Shown here one piece after another: positions 30,390 to 41,587 of a stretch of 64,000 nucleotides of DNA (position 1 is its first letter; the number at the start of each line of letters is the position of its first letter). The stretch comes from Trinickia diaoshuihuensis. Lineage in GTDB: Bacteria > Pseudomonadota > Gammaproteobacteria > Burkholderiales > Burkholderiaceae. Position numbers and translations under genes: made by a program. The notes below the pieces were generated by a model, which saw nothing but the letters and a program-made list of their open reading frames with translations, made no database searches and had not been told where the DNA came from. The DNA lies in NCBI RefSeq assembly GCF_003390925.1, contig NZ_QUBS01000021.1, positions 97,509-161,508 on the forward strand, given 5' to 3'.

Positions 30390-31610
30390 ATGACGAGGGC
30401 GAACGCCCCCGCGCCGCAAAAGGCGCATCGCATCGCGCTGCTGTTCAACGCGAACAAGGTCTACGACCGTGAGATCATCACGGGCGTCGGTCAATATTTG
30501 CTGTCGACCCGCGTGAGTTGGAATCTATTTCTCGAAGAGGACTTTCGCCTGCGGCTCGGCGGCATCGAACGGTTCGACGGCGACGGCATCATTGCCGACT
30601 TCGACGACCCGGCCGTCAGCGAGGCGCTGGCCGATTGCCCGCTGCCGGTCGTGGCCGTGGGCTCGTCGTTCGAGGATCCGTCCCACTATCCGGACAATGT
30701 GCCGTATATCGCCACCGACAACGTCAAGCTCGTCTCGCTGGCCTATACCCATTTGATAGGCGCGGGTTTGCGCCATTTCGCGCTCTACAGCTTGCCGCTG
30801 TCGAACGAGCATCGCTGGGCGCGCCAGCGCGAGCTTGCGTTCGCGCACCTGCGCGAAGCGGACGGGGGCACGCGCGAACAGATCGATGCCGAGATCTACC
30901 GGGGCTTGTCGACGAGCGCACCGACTTGGAACCAGGCGATCGAGCAGTTGACGCGCTGGCTCCACGCGCTGCCCAAGCCCGTCGGCGTCATTGCCGTCAC
31001 CGATGCGCGCGCGCGGCAACTGCTGCAGGCTTGCTTGATCGCGGGTATTCCGGTTCCCGAGGACGTCGCGATCATCGGCATCGACAACGACCCGCTCACG
31101 CGGACGTTGACGCGCATCCCACTGTCGTCGGTGATTCAAGGCACCGAGGAGATGGGGCGCACGGCGGCTCACATGCTCCATCAGATGCTGCATGGGGCGC
31201 GTTTTCCGGGGCGCAGGATTCTCGTGCCGCCCGTGGGCATCAACGTGCTCGATTCGACCAAACACCAACCGCTCGCGAGCCCTTACGTGGCGCGAGCCCG
31301 CCATTTCATCCGGCAGTACGCCTGCCAAGGCATTCGCACCGAACAGGTGGCCGATTACGTCGGCGTCTCGCGCTCCTCGCTCGAAGAGCATTTCCGGCGC
31401 GAGCTCAGTTGCACGGTGCACCAAGAGATTCTTCGGCAAAAGCTCGATGCGGCCAAGGCGCTGCTCGTCAAAGGCGACGTGTCGAGCGCCGATGTGGCCG
31501 TACGCTGCGGCTTCAAGTCGGTCCAGTATTTGCATGCGGTGTTTCGCCGCGAACTCGGCTGCACGCCGCGCGAATTTCAGGCGCGATCGCAGGCGAGCGC
31601 GCCGGTTTGA
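30390..31610 (+). CDS. xylR: Xylose-responsive regulator XylR (AraC family with LacI-type sensor)
   Basis: A 406-residue regulator with XylR architecture: an N-terminal periplasmic-binding-protein-like sensor (about 12-285; HRIALLFNANKVYDREIITG, then VAIIGIDNDPLTRTLTRIPL) and a C-terminal AraC/XylS HTH (about 300-402; HFIRQYACQGIRTEQVADYV, and SSADVAVRCGFKSVQYLHAV). It presumably activates the divergent xylF operon in the presence of xylose. The ATG at 30390 was chosen because the sensor begins about 12 residues later; the frame is open further upstream. Confidence 0.9.
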   Translation: MTRANAPAPQKAHRIALLFNANKVYDREIITGVGQYLLSTRVSWNLFLEEDFRLRLGGIERFDGDGIIADFDDPAVSEALADCPLPVVAVGSSFEDPSHYPDNVPYIATDNVKLVSLAYTHLIGAGLRHFALYSLPLSNEHRWARQRELAFAHLREADGGTREQIDAEIYRGLSTSAPTWNQAIEQLTRWLHALPKPVGVIAVTDARARQLLQACLIAGIPVPEDVAIIGIDNDPLTRTLTRIPLSSVIQGTEEMGRTAAHMLHQMLHGARFPGRRILVPPVGINVLDSTKHQPLASPYVARARHFIRQYACQGIRTEQVADYVGVSRSSLEEHFRRELSCTVHQEILRQKLDAAKALLVKGDVSSADVAVRCGFKSVQYLHAVFRRELGCTPREFQARSQASAPV

Positions 31611-31660
31611 ACGGATGCGATGCTGTGCTTTTGCCCTCCCTTTCCCATTTCACGAGCCCT

Positions 31661-32728
31661 ATGATCAGCACCGCTAAGTTGTCGCACGAACCTTGGGGCG
31701 CGCTGCCCGACGGACGAACCGTTCATTTGTTCACGCTGCGCAATGCGCACGGGATGCGCGTCGCGATCAGCGAGCTGGGCGCGACGCTCGTTTCCTGGCA
31801 TGCGCCCGACCGCGCGGGACGGCTGGGCGATATCTTGCTCGGGCACGACACGCCCGCCCAATATTGGGAAGCCAAGACCTATATGGGTGCGCTCGTCGGC
31901 CGCTGGGCCAATCGAATCGCGGGCGGCCGCTTCACGCTCGACGGTATTGCCTATACGGTCGATCGCAACGAGGGCGGCAATTCGCTGCACGGTGGGACGG
32001 CGGGTTTTCATCGGGCGCTCTGGAACGCGCGCGAAGACGACGGCGCGCTCGTTTTCACGCTCGATTCGGAAGAGGGCGATGCGGGATTCCCCGGTAACGT
32101 GCAGGCCAAGGTGCGCTACACGCTGGATGACGACGGCGCATTGACGATCGACTATTGGGCACGCACCGATGCGCCGACGCCGCTGAATCTGACGAGTCAC
32201 GGCTACTTCAATCTGACGGCGCAAGCGGGCGCCGACATAAAAGGCCATGTGCTGTCGATCGATGCCGACGCGTTCTTCGAGGTCGATCCGGCCTTGATTC
32301 CTATCCGGCAAGCCGCGGTGGCGGGCAATGCGTTCGATTTTCGCGAGGCGGCGCCGATCGGGGCGCGGCTCGAGTGGCCGCACGAACAACTCTCGCTTGC
32401 GCGCGGCTTCGATCATTGCTACGTGCTGCGCGAGGCGAACGGCTCGGCCGAGCGGGGCGTACGGGAAGTCGCGCGGCTCTACGACCCGGCGAGCGGGCGC
32501 GAGATGACGGTATCGACCGATCAGCGCGGCCTGCAACTGTACACGGGCAATTACCTCGACGGCGTGCCGGGGCGGCACGAGCGCACCTATGCGCGCCACG
32601 CCGGCGTGTGCTTGGAGGCGGGCGGCTTCCCCAATCAAATCAATATGGCCGATCGCGAGGACGTCATCTCGCGGCCTGAGAAACCGTACCGTCAGGTGAC
32701 GCGATATCGGGTGGGCGTGCTCGATTGA
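31661..32728 (+). CDS. galM: Aldose 1-epimerase (mutarotase)
   Basis: A 355-residue GalM family enzyme that interconverts alpha and beta anomers of aldoses. The catalytic His motifs are NSLHGGTAGFH and LTSHGYFNL, and the general-base Glu lies in CLEAGGFPNQIN. The ATG is at 31661, 50 bp after xylR, probably in the same transcript. In this context it supplies the anomer used by the xylose dehydrogenase. Confidence 0.93.
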   Translation: MISTAKLSHEPWGALPDGRTVHLFTLRNAHGMRVAISELGATLVSWHAPDRAGRLGDILLGHDTPAQYWEAKTYMGALVGRWANRIAGGRFTLDGIAYTVDRNEGGNSLHGGTAGFHRALWNAREDDGALVFTLDSEEGDAGFPGNVQAKVRYTLDDDGALTIDYWARTDAPTPLNLTSHGYFNLTAQAGADIKGHVLSIDADAFFEVDPALIPIRQAAVAGNAFDFREAAPIGARLEWPHEQLSLARGFDHCYVLREANGSAERGVREVARLYDPASGREMTVSTDQRGLQLYTGNYLDGVPGRHERTYARHAGVCLEAGGFPNQINMADREDVISRPEKPYRQVTRYRVGVLD

Positions 32729-32758
32729 ACACGCCGGGGCTTGCGAAGCGCGCTTGCG

Positions 32759-33436
32759 CTACGAGACGCAGACATACCGGCATACCTCGTGACCGGCGCG
32801 CACGCCCGGATGCTCGCGCGTAGCCTGCCAAAGCGGCGAGGCGTCGACATTGCCGTCGTGCCCGTGATGGCCGCGTGCCGCGGCGCGCCGGTGCGCTTGC
32901 GCATCGGTCCAGCGCGCGAAGTTCAAAACGTGGGCCTCGTCGCGCGTCGCGAAGAAATTGGCCGAGATCAAGCCGTCGGGCGGCTCGGCGTCGCCGTTCA
33001 ACGCGAGCGTGACTTTATCGATCCAACTGGCTTGGATGACGGCGCTCGGTTTTTCGAGCGACTGGCGCACGACCACGAGGCATTCCCCCGGGCCGCTGCG
33101 CCCGGAGCTCCAGCCGCCGGCCGGCACGGCGACGTCCACCCATTGAGCGACGGCCTGGGCGGCGAGCGGTTCGATGGCGCGGGCGATCGCATCGACGACG
33201 GTGCGCTCGGCCGCGTCGAAACGACTCACGCGCCAGGCCGCGACGAACAGCAGCGCGTGGGCGTCGGTGTCGCGGTAGACATCGGCCAAGGTACCCGTCG
33301 GGACGGCGCGGGCATGTTCGATCAACGAGGGCATCGCGCGCTCGAGCGCGTCGAGCGAAGCGAAGAGTACGCGGCCTGCGGCGAGCAGGCGAATATCCGG
33401 GTCAATGGGGTTGAAGCGGTTCGACAAGGGCGACAT
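32759..33436 (-). CDS. Hypothetical protein with monooxygenase-like (ABM/dimeric alpha-beta barrel) halves
   Basis: A 225-residue protein. The C-terminal half (KVTLALNGDAEPPDGLISAN, then FFATRDEAHVLNFARWTDAQ) resembles antibiotic-biosynthesis-monooxygenase repeats, and the N-terminal half (ALLFVAAWRVSRFDAAE) looks like a second, more divergent copy. The ATG at 33436 begins MSPLSNRFNPIDPD. Convergent with galM, divergent from the glycine riboswitch and gcv genes. No catalytic assignment is possible. Confidence 0.7.
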   Translation of the reverse strand: MSPLSNRFNPIDPDIRLLAAGRVLFASLDALERAMPSLIEHARAVPTGTLADVYRDTDAHALLFVAAWRVSRFDAAERTVVDAIARAIEPLAAQAVAQWVDVAVPAGGWSSGRSGPGECLVVVRQSLEKPSAVIQASWIDKVTLALNGDAEPPDGLISANFFATRDEAHVLNFARWTDAQAHRRAAARGHHGHDGNVDASPLWQATREHPGVRAGHEVCRYVCVS

Positions 33437-33566
33437 GAGCTTTTTCCTCCTCCGTTGCATCTACGTTACCGCGTCTTGGCGATGCCTGCCGCATCGATCG
33501 CTCCGATTCGTTGACGGCCCCTCATTTGACAACCCCGTAACGCTCGCGTAAATTTCGCGCACGCGT

Positions 33567-33840
33567 CGGGAGAGCGCGCTCGCGGTAGGGTTTGTCGCCC
33601 GCCGGGACGCCGCCGAAGGGGCACACCCACAAACTCTCAGGCAAAAGGACCGGCCGCGTCGAAAGCCCTGTTCGCACAGGTGTTTTCGCACTCTGGAGAG
33701 TGGCGGTAGTTCAGTGCGGCGCACCGGCAACGACGGTTTCGCGCCCCTAAGCAAGCCGCCCACCGAAGGGGCGCGCGCACGCGCGGGAAACGATATCCGT
33801 CCCCGTCGGCGCAATCTCTCAGGTACCGAGGACAGAGGGG
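33567..33840 (+). ncRNA. Tandem glycine riboswitch
   Basis: Two consecutive glycine aptamers upstream of gcvT. Aptamer 1 (about 33567-33700) shows CGGGAGAGCG, GCCGAAGGGGC, AAACTCTCAGGCAAAAGGAC and the closing CTCTGGAGAG. Aptamer 2 (about 33701-33840) shows ACCGAAGGGGC, AATCTCTCAGGTACCGAGGA and ACAGAGGGG. Glycine binding switches on gcv expression in known examples. A GGCC/GGCC stem followed by CTTTTTTG (about 33885-33907) is a candidate expression-platform element before the gcvT start. Confidence 0.93.
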
Positions 33841-33937
33841 TCATGCATCGCATTCGCCGCAGGCATACGAGCCTCGCGCGCGTCGGCCGGCATGGCCCTT
33901 TTTTGTTTTCGCGATACCTATGCGCGCCGAGGCTCCC

Positions 33938-35056
33938 ATGACCGAACTGAAACAGACTCCCCTGAACGCCGCTCACCGTGTGCAAAATGCCCGCATGGTC
34001 GATTTCGGCGGCTGGGACATGCCCGTCAATTACGGCTCGCAGATCGACGAACATCACGCGGTGCGCACCGACGCCGGCATGTTCGACGTCTCTCATATGT
34101 GCGCGGTCGATTTCGCAGGCCCGCGAGCGCGTGCCTTCTTCGAATACGCGATCGCCAACAACGTCGGCAAGCTGCAAACGCCGGGCCGTGCCCTCTATTC
34201 GTGCATGCTCAACGAGGCCGGCGGCGTCATCGACGATCTGATCGTCTACTTTTTCTCCGACGATTTCTTCCGGGTCGTCGTCAATGCCGGCACCGCCGAC
34301 AAAGACATCGCCTGGTTCAACGCCTTGAATGCCGAACGCGGATTCGGCCTCACGATCACGCCGCGGCGCGATCTGGCGATCGTGGCCGTGCAAGGTCCGA
34401 ACGCGCGCGCCAAGCTCTGGCAGGTGCTGCCTTCCGTGCGGGAAGCCACCGAGCCGCTCAAACCCTTCAATGCGGCGCGCGTGGACGCGGCGCCCTACGG
34501 CGAATTGACCATTGCGCGCACCGGCTACACGGGCGAGGACGGTTTCGAGATCATCGTTCCGGCCAGCCACGTCGTGGCGCTCTGGCAAGCGTTGCAAGCC
34601 GCGGGCGTGCGCCCATGCGGGCTCGGCGCGCGCGACACGCTGCGTTTGGAGGCGGGCATGAACTTGTACGGCCAGGACATGGACGAAAACGTCTCGCCGC
34701 TCGACGCGGGCCTGGCCTGGACGGTCGATTTGAGCGCGCCGCGCGAGTTCGTCGGCCGCGCGGCCCTGGAGAGGGACGGCTCGCGCCAAGCATTCGTCGG
34801 GCTGATCCTGCAAAAGGAGAACGGCAAGGCAGGCGGCGTGCTGCGCGCGCATCAAAAGGTGGTGACGCCGCTTGGCGAAGGCGAAATCACGAGCGGCACG
34901 TTCTCGCCCACGATGCAAGAATCGATCGCGTTCGCACGGGTGCCGCAGGGCGTGCGTCCGGGCGACGTCGTGCAAGTCCAAATCCGGGACAAAGCGTTAC
35001 CCGCAAGCGTGGTAAAACTTCCGTTCGTGCGGAACGGCAAGGTACTCGCCGCCTGA
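33938..35056 (+). CDS. gcvT: Glycine cleavage system T protein (aminomethyltransferase)
   Basis: A 372-residue T protein, which transfers the methylene group from lipoyl-bound aminomethyl to tetrahydrofolate. It starts [20 protein letters not shown], with [20 protein letters not shown] and the folate-site region [10 protein letters not shown]. The ATG at 33938 has GAGG 7 nt upstream; an in-frame ATG 18 nt earlier is less conserved. First gene of gcvTHP under the glycine riboswitch. Confidence 0.97.
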   Translation: MTELKQTPLNAAHRVQNARMVDFGGWDMPVNYGSQIDEHHAVRTDAGMFDVSHMCAVDFAGPRARAFFEYAIANNVGKLQTPGRALYSCMLNEAGGVIDDLIVYFFSDDFFRVVVNAGTADKDIAWFNALNAERGFGLTITPRRDLAIVAVQGPNARAKLWQVLPSVREATEPLKPFNAARVDAAPYGELTIARTGYTGEDGFEIIVPASHVVALWQALQAAGVRPCGLGARDTLRLEAGMNLYGQDMDENVSPLDAGLAWTVDLSAPREFVGRAALERDGSRQAFVGLILQKENGKAGGVLRAHQKVVTPLGEGEITSGTFSPTMQESIAFARVPQGVRPGDVVQVQIRDKALPASVVKLPFVRNGKVLAA

Positions 35057-35159
35057 CGCCTCTAACGGCAACAGACGGGTAGCGGGCGGCCCGCGCGAAG
35101 CGAAAGGCTAATCGACCCCCATTGAACGCATCCACTTATATATTGACCAGGAGTCCCAA

Positions 35160-35540
35160 ATGAGCAACGTTCCGGCCGATCTGAAATACACCGACGAGCA
35201 CGAGTGGATCCGAACCGAAGCCGACGGCACCGTGACGGTCGGCATCACCGATCACGCTCAGTCGACGCTTGGCGACATCGTCTTCCTCGAATTGCCTGAA
35301 GTCGGCAAGGAAATCAAGGCCGGCGACGCCGTGGGCGTCGTCGAATCCGTCAAGGCCGCGTCGGACATCTACGCGCCCGTCTCGGGCGAGATCGTGGCCG
35401 TCAACGAGGCAGCCGTCGATGCCCCCGATGAAGTCAACGCCGACGCCTACGCTAGCTGGCTCTTCAAGGTGAAGCTTGCGGATCCCGCCTCGGTCGATGG
35501 CTTGCTCGACGCCGCCGCCTACGAAAAGCTCGTCGGCTGA
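35160..35540 (+). CDS. gcvH: Glycine cleavage system H protein
   Basis: A 126-residue lipoyl carrier that shuttles the aminomethyl group between the P, T and L proteins. The lipoylated Lys is K65 in [17 protein letters not shown] and [20 protein letters not shown] are typical. Full length, with a CCAGGAG ribosome-binding site; gcvT is 103 bp upstream and gcvP 81 bp downstream. Confidence 0.98.
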   Translation: MSNVPADLKYTDEHEWIRTEADGTVTVGITDHAQSTLGDIVFLELPEVGKEIKAGDAVGVVESVKAASDIYAPVSGEIVAVNEAAVDAPDEVNADAYASWLFKVKLADPASVDGLLDAAAYEKLVG

Positions 35541-35621
35541 CCCTTCCTTTCGTTTCTGCCGCGCGGCGTATCGGTGTCGGAGCTTGACGCCGAACCGCCG
35601 CGCACCACAAGCCGCCCTACC

Positions 35622-38576
35622 ATGAAACACGAACATCCGGATCGTCTGATGAACCGCTCCCCCCTCTCGCTTGCCGCGCTCGAAGTGCATGACGCCTTCG
35701 CCGAGCGGCACATCGGCCCGGATGGCGCCGACCAGCACAAGATGCTGGAGGTGCTCGGTTTCGAGTCGCGCGCCGCGCTGATAGACGCCGTGATCCCGCC
35801 CGCGATCCGCCGCACCGATCCGCTGCCGCTCGGGCCGTTCGCCGAGCCGCGCAGCGAGGCCGAGGCGCTCGCGCGCCTGCGCGAACTCGCGGACAAGAAC
35901 GAGGTGTTCCGTTCGTATATCGGGCAGGGTTACTACAACACGCATACGCCGGCCGTGATTCTGCGCAACGTGCTCGAGAATCCGGCCTGGTATACGGCCT
36001 ATACGCCGTATCAGCCCGAAATCTCGCAAGGCCGGCTCGAAGCGCTGCTGAACTTCCAGCAGATGATCGGCGACTTGACGGGGCTTGGCATCGCGAACGC
36101 GTCGCTGCTCGACGAAGCGACGGCGGCCGCCGAGGCGATGACGCTGCTGCAGCGCTCGAGCAAGTCCAAGTCGAACGTGTTCTACGTGGCCGACGACGTC
36201 CTGCCGCAAACGATCGAAGTGGTGCGCACGCGCGCCGAGCCGATCGGCATCGAGGTGCGTGTGGGCCCGGCCGATGCCGCGGCGAGCGCCGGCGCGTTCG
36301 GCGTGCTGCTGCAATACCCGGGCGCGGGCGGCGACGTGCGCGACTATCGCGCGCTAACCGAAGCCGTGCATGCGGCGGGCGGTCATGTGGTGGCCGCGGC
36401 CGACCTGCTCGCGCTCACGCTGCTCACGCCGCCGGGCGAGTGGGGCGCGGACGTTGCAGTCGGGACGTCGCAGCGTTTCGGCGTGCCCGTGGGCTTCGGC
36501 GGCCCGCACGCCGCCTATATGGCCGTGCGCGACGAGTTCAAGCGTCAGATGCCGGGGCGGCTCGTCGGCGTGACGGTCGATGCGCAGGGCAAGAGCGCGC
36601 TGCGCCTCGCGCTGCAAACGCGCGAGCAGCATATTCGCCGCGAAAAAGCGACTTCCAACGTCTGCACGGCGCAAGCGCTGCTCGCGATCATGGCGAGCAT
36701 GTACGCGGTCTATCACGGCCCGCAAGGTTTGAAGACGATCGCCCAGCGCGTGCATCGCGTCGCGGCGCTGCTCGCTGCCGGCGTGAAGCAACTCGGTTAT
36801 ACGCTCGTCAACGAAACGTTCTTCGACACGCTGACGATCGAGACCGGCACGCGCACGGCGGCCGTGCACGATGCCGCCAAGCGCATGCGCATCAATCTGC
36901 GCCGCGTGAGCGATACGCGCGTCGGTGTCTCGATCGACGAAACGACGAAGCGCGCCGATCTCGCCGATCTGCTCGCGCTCTTCGCACACGCGGCCGGCGC
37001 GATCGACGTGCCGCACGTCGATGCGCTCGATACGGCGCTCACGCGCGCCGAAGAACAAGGACAAGGCGGGGCTTCGGCGCTGCCGGCGTCGCTCGCGCGC
37101 ACGAGCGCGTATCTCACGCACCATGTCTTCAATCGCCACCATTCGGAAACGGAAATGCTGCGCTATCTGCGCAGCCTCGCCGACAAGGATCTCGCGCTCG
37201 ATCGCTCGATGATTCCGCTCGGCTCGTGCACGATGAAGCTGAACGCGACTTCGGAAATGCTGCCCGTCACGTGGCCCGAGTTTTCGCAGATCCATCCGTT
37301 CGCGCCGGCCGAGCAGACGGCCGGCTATCGCGAGATGATCGACCAACTCGAGCAAATGCTCGTGGCGGCGACGGGCTATGCGGCGGTCTCGCTGCAACCG
37401 AACGCGGGCTCGCAAGGCGAGTACGCCGGTCTGCTGATCATCCACGCCTATCACGCGTCGCGCGGCGAAGGTCACCGCGACGTCTGCTTGATTCCGGCAT
37501 CGGCGCACGGCACGAACCCGGCTTCGGCCCACATGGCGGGCATGAAGGTCGTCGTGGTCGCCTGCGACGATCAGGGCAACGTCGATATCGAAGACCTGAA
37601 GGCCAAAGCTGCCGAGCATGCGGCCAACTTGGCGGCGATCATGATCACGTATCCGTCCACGCACGGCGTGTTCGAGGGCAACGTGCGCGAAATCTGCGAG
37701 ATCGTGCACGCGGCCGGCGGCCAGGTGTACGTGGACGGCGCGAACATGAACGCGATGGTCGGCTTGACGGCGCCGGGGCAGTTCGGCGGCGACGTCTCGC
37801 ATCTGAACCTGCACAAGACGTTCTGCATTCCGCACGGCGGCGGCGGTCCCGGCGTGGGCCCGGTCGCGGTCGGCCCGCATCTGGCGCAATTCCTGCCGAA
37901 CCAAACGTCCACCGGCTATCGCCGCGCCGATAGCGGCATCGGTGCCGTGTCGGCGGCCCCGTACGGCTCGGCTTCGATTTTGCCGATCTCGTGGATGTAT
38001 ATCGCCATGATGGGCGCCAAGAATCTGACGGCGGCCACGGAAGTCGCGATTTTGAACGCGAACTACGTGGCCAAGCGCTTGGCGCCGCACTATCCGGTGC
38101 TCTACACGGGCCCGGGCGGCTTGGTCGCGCACGAGTGCATTCTCGATCTGCGTCCGATCAAGGATGCGAGCGGGATCACCGTCGACGACGTCGCCAAGCG
38201 CCTGGCCGATTACGGCTTCCACGCACCGACGATGAGCTTCCCGGTGCCGGGCACGTTGATGGTCGAGCCGACCGAATCGGAGTCGAAGGAAGAACTCGAT
38301 CGCTTCATCGAGGCGATGATCGCGATTCGCGAGGAAATCCGCGCCGTCGAAGAGGGCCGCGCCGATCGCGAGGACAATCCGCTCAAGCACGCGCCGCATA
38401 CGGCGGCGGTCGTCACGGCGAACGAATGGCCGCATGCGTACTCGCGCGAAAGCGCCGCGTACCCGCTGCCCTCGCTCTTCGCGCGCAAGTATTGGCCGCC
38501 CGTCGGCCGCGCGGACAACGCTTATGGCGACCGAAACTTGTTCTGCTCCTGCGTACCCGTCGCCGATTACGCCTGA
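35622..38576 (+). CDS. gcvP: Glycine dehydrogenase (decarboxylating), P protein
   Basis: A 984-residue single-chain P protein that decarboxylates glycine using PLP and passes the aminomethyl group to GcvH. The PLP Lys is K732 in [36 protein letters not shown] and [18 protein letters not shown] are also present. The start [20 protein letters not shown] matches Burkholderia homologues, so the ATG at 35622 is preferred over an upstream in-frame GTG at 35574. Confidence 0.97.
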   Translation: MKHEHPDRLMNRSPLSLAALEVHDAFAERHIGPDGADQHKMLEVLGFESRAALIDAVIPPAIRRTDPLPLGPFAEPRSEAEALARLRELADKNEVFRSYIGQGYYNTHTPAVILRNVLENPAWYTAYTPYQPEISQGRLEALLNFQQMIGDLTGLGIANASLLDEATAAAEAMTLLQRSSKSKSNVFYVADDVLPQTIEVVRTRAEPIGIEVRVGPADAAASAGAFGVLLQYPGAGGDVRDYRALTEAVHAAGGHVVAAADLLALTLLTPPGEWGADVAVGTSQRFGVPVGFGGPHAAYMAVRDEFKRQMPGRLVGVTVDAQGKSALRLALQTREQHIRREKATSNVCTAQALLAIMASMYAVYHGPQGLKTIAQRVHRVAALLAAGVKQLGYTLVNETFFDTLTIETGTRTAAVHDAAKRMRINLRRVSDTRVGVSIDETTKRADLADLLALFAHAAGAIDVPHVDALDTALTRAEEQGQGGASALPASLARTSAYLTHHVFNRHHSETEMLRYLRSLADKDLALDRSMIPLGSCTMKLNATSEMLPVTWPEFSQIHPFAPAEQTAGYREMIDQLEQMLVAATGYAAVSLQPNAGSQGEYAGLLIIHAYHASRGEGHRDVCLIPASAHGTNPASAHMAGMKVVVVACDDQGNVDIEDLKAKAAEHAANLAAIMITYPSTHGVFEGNVREICEIVHAAGGQVYVDGANMNAMVGLTAPGQFGGDVSHLNLHKTFCIPHGGGGPGVGPVAVGPHLAQFLPNQTSTGYRRADSGIGAVSAAPYGSASILPISWMYIAMMGAKNLTAATEVAILNANYVAKRLAPHYPVLYTGPGGLVAHECILDLRPIKDASGITVDDVAKRLADYGFHAPTMSFPVPGTLMVEPTESESKEELDRFIEAMIAIREEIRAVEEGRADREDNPLKHAPHTAAVVTANEWPHAYSRESAAYPLPSLFARKYWPPVGRADNAYGDRNLFCSCVPVADYA

Positions 38577-38727
38577 CGGCGCAGCCGTGAGCCCGACGGC
38601 GCCTGCCGCCGGCTCGGCGGCGAACGATCGATGCCCCCGCCGCGCGTTCGCGTGCGTGGGGGCGCCTCGTTCGACGCGAATCCCGGTACCATCTCATCCC
38701 GCGATCAAGCCAACGAAGGAGCGACCG

Positions 38728-39933
38728 ATGGGGCGAAAGGTGCCGGCAGCAATGGCCTGTCTGCCGAATGTGCAACGCACGGCAACGCGTACGCGCGGCA
38801 GCGAACGGACGGCGCCGCGGCGCATGCGGGTCTGGGCGGGCACCGGGCCGCGGCTGGGCGGCGCGTCGCTGGCGGCCTGGCTGATCGCGTGTGCGGGCGT
38901 GCTCGCTCCGCTGAGCGCGGCGCGCGCGGCAATGAACTTTTGCGCGGCGCCTGCCATGCAGACGAGCGAGCGCACGAGCGCGGCGCCGCCGGTGCAAGCG
39001 CTCATGAAGAGCGTGGCCGCGCGGCTCGGCGATCAGCCTAGGCCGCTCGCGCGCCTGCATACGGAAGGCACGCTGCCGCACGAGGGAATCTACGACCAGA
39101 GCGTCGAAGCCGAGCAGGATCTCGAACTGATGCGCGACGCGGCGCTCATTTGGCGTGCGACCGGGGACGAGCGATACCTGCGCCTCGTCGATCGTTTCTT
39201 GCTCGCTTGGTCTACCACTTACCAGCCGAGTTTCAATCCGATCGACGAGACGCATTTCGATTCGATGATCTTGGCCTACGACTTGACCGCGAGCGCGTTG
39301 CCCGTGAAGACGCGCAACGCGACGGCCGCGTTCATCGCCACGCTCGCGAATGGTTACGTCGAGCGCGTGGATGCGCAGCCGCGGCCCTTGAGCGGGACCT
39401 ACCGCAACAATTGGGAGAGTCATCGCGTCAAGCTCATCGCGATGGCGGCGTTCACGCTCGACGATCGCAAGCTCATCAACGCGGCCCAGCGCTTGTTTAT
39501 CGAGCAGGTCGGCGCGAATATCGCGCCCGACGGCGCCACCGTCGATTTCGCCGAGCGCGATGCGCTGCATTACGTGGCCTACGACTTGGAGCCGCTCGTG
39601 GAGGCGGCGCTGGCGGCGCGGCGTCACAACCGCAATTGGCTGACGCTGCGCGCGCAAAACGGTGCGACGCTGGCGCAAGCGCTCGATTGGCTCGTCCCGT
39701 ACGCGCTCGGCGCGAAAACGCACGAGGAGTTCGTCCATTCGAGCGTGCCGTTCGATGCAAAGCGGCGCGAGGCGGGTTTGCCTGGCTACTCGGGTGCGTG
39801 GGATCCGAAGAATTCGGCGCACTTGTTTCACCTTGCCGCCCGGCTCTCGGGCCGCTACGCGAACGTGGCGCAGCGTCTCGCCGCGACGCCGTCCGCTTGG
39901 CTGCTCGTCTGTCTGCCGTTGCCGGCAAGGTAG
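38728..39933 (+). CDS. Secreted alginate-lyase-family protein (PL5-like)
   Basis: A 401-residue exported protein. A long basic N-region and hydrophobic segment (about residues 40-68, ending LSAARAAMNF) form a signal peptide. The body is an all-helical (alpha/alpha toroid) alginate-lyase-like domain with RNNWESHRVK, the family active-site NNxxxH motif, and DETHFDSMILAYDL. The ATG at 38728 has GAAGGAG upstream; the internal ATG near 38824 would shorten the N-region. Uronic-acid polymers are the probable substrates. It lies between gcvP and sdaA without an obvious functional link. Confidence 0.8.
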   Translation: MGRKVPAAMACLPNVQRTATRTRGSERTAPRRMRVWAGTGPRLGGASLAAWLIACAGVLAPLSAARAAMNFCAAPAMQTSERTSAAPPVQALMKSVAARLGDQPRPLARLHTEGTLPHEGIYDQSVEAEQDLELMRDAALIWRATGDERYLRLVDRFLLAWSTTYQPSFNPIDETHFDSMILAYDLTASALPVKTRNATAAFIATLANGYVERVDAQPRPLSGTYRNNWESHRVKLIAMAAFTLDDRKLINAAQRLFIEQVGANIAPDGATVDFAERDALHYVAYDLEPLVEAALAARRHNRNWLTLRAQNGATLAQALDWLVPYALGAKTHEEFVHSSVPFDAKRREAGLPGYSGAWDPKNSAHLFHLAARLSGRYANVAQRLAATPSAWLLVCLPLPAR

Positions 39934-40066
39934 AGTGGTATCGGCGCCCCATGCCGCGATCCGGATGGCGGCGCCTTGAACGACGCGGCCGCTCGAACTC
40001 GGGCTAGGCGCGCCAACTTATCAACCCGAGGCTCGTATCCGGCCTCGATCAGCTTGCGGAGCAACA

Positions 40067-41455
<1,389 letters not shown>

Positions 41456-41587
41456 ACTGCCCGTGGCGCGGCTCGCGCATTGGGTATGCGTGGCTCGGGC
41501 GTAGACTATTGGCGCCGTCTTTCGCGATTCGCTTGTCAGTCGTTCCCATCGAACAACGAACCATAGCCAGTCAGGAGGTTGCCGCAG

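Noticed and set aside
36354..38435. 693-codon frame antisense to gcvP
   Set aside because: Shadow of gcvP; composition dominated by Arg, His and Leu with no motifs.
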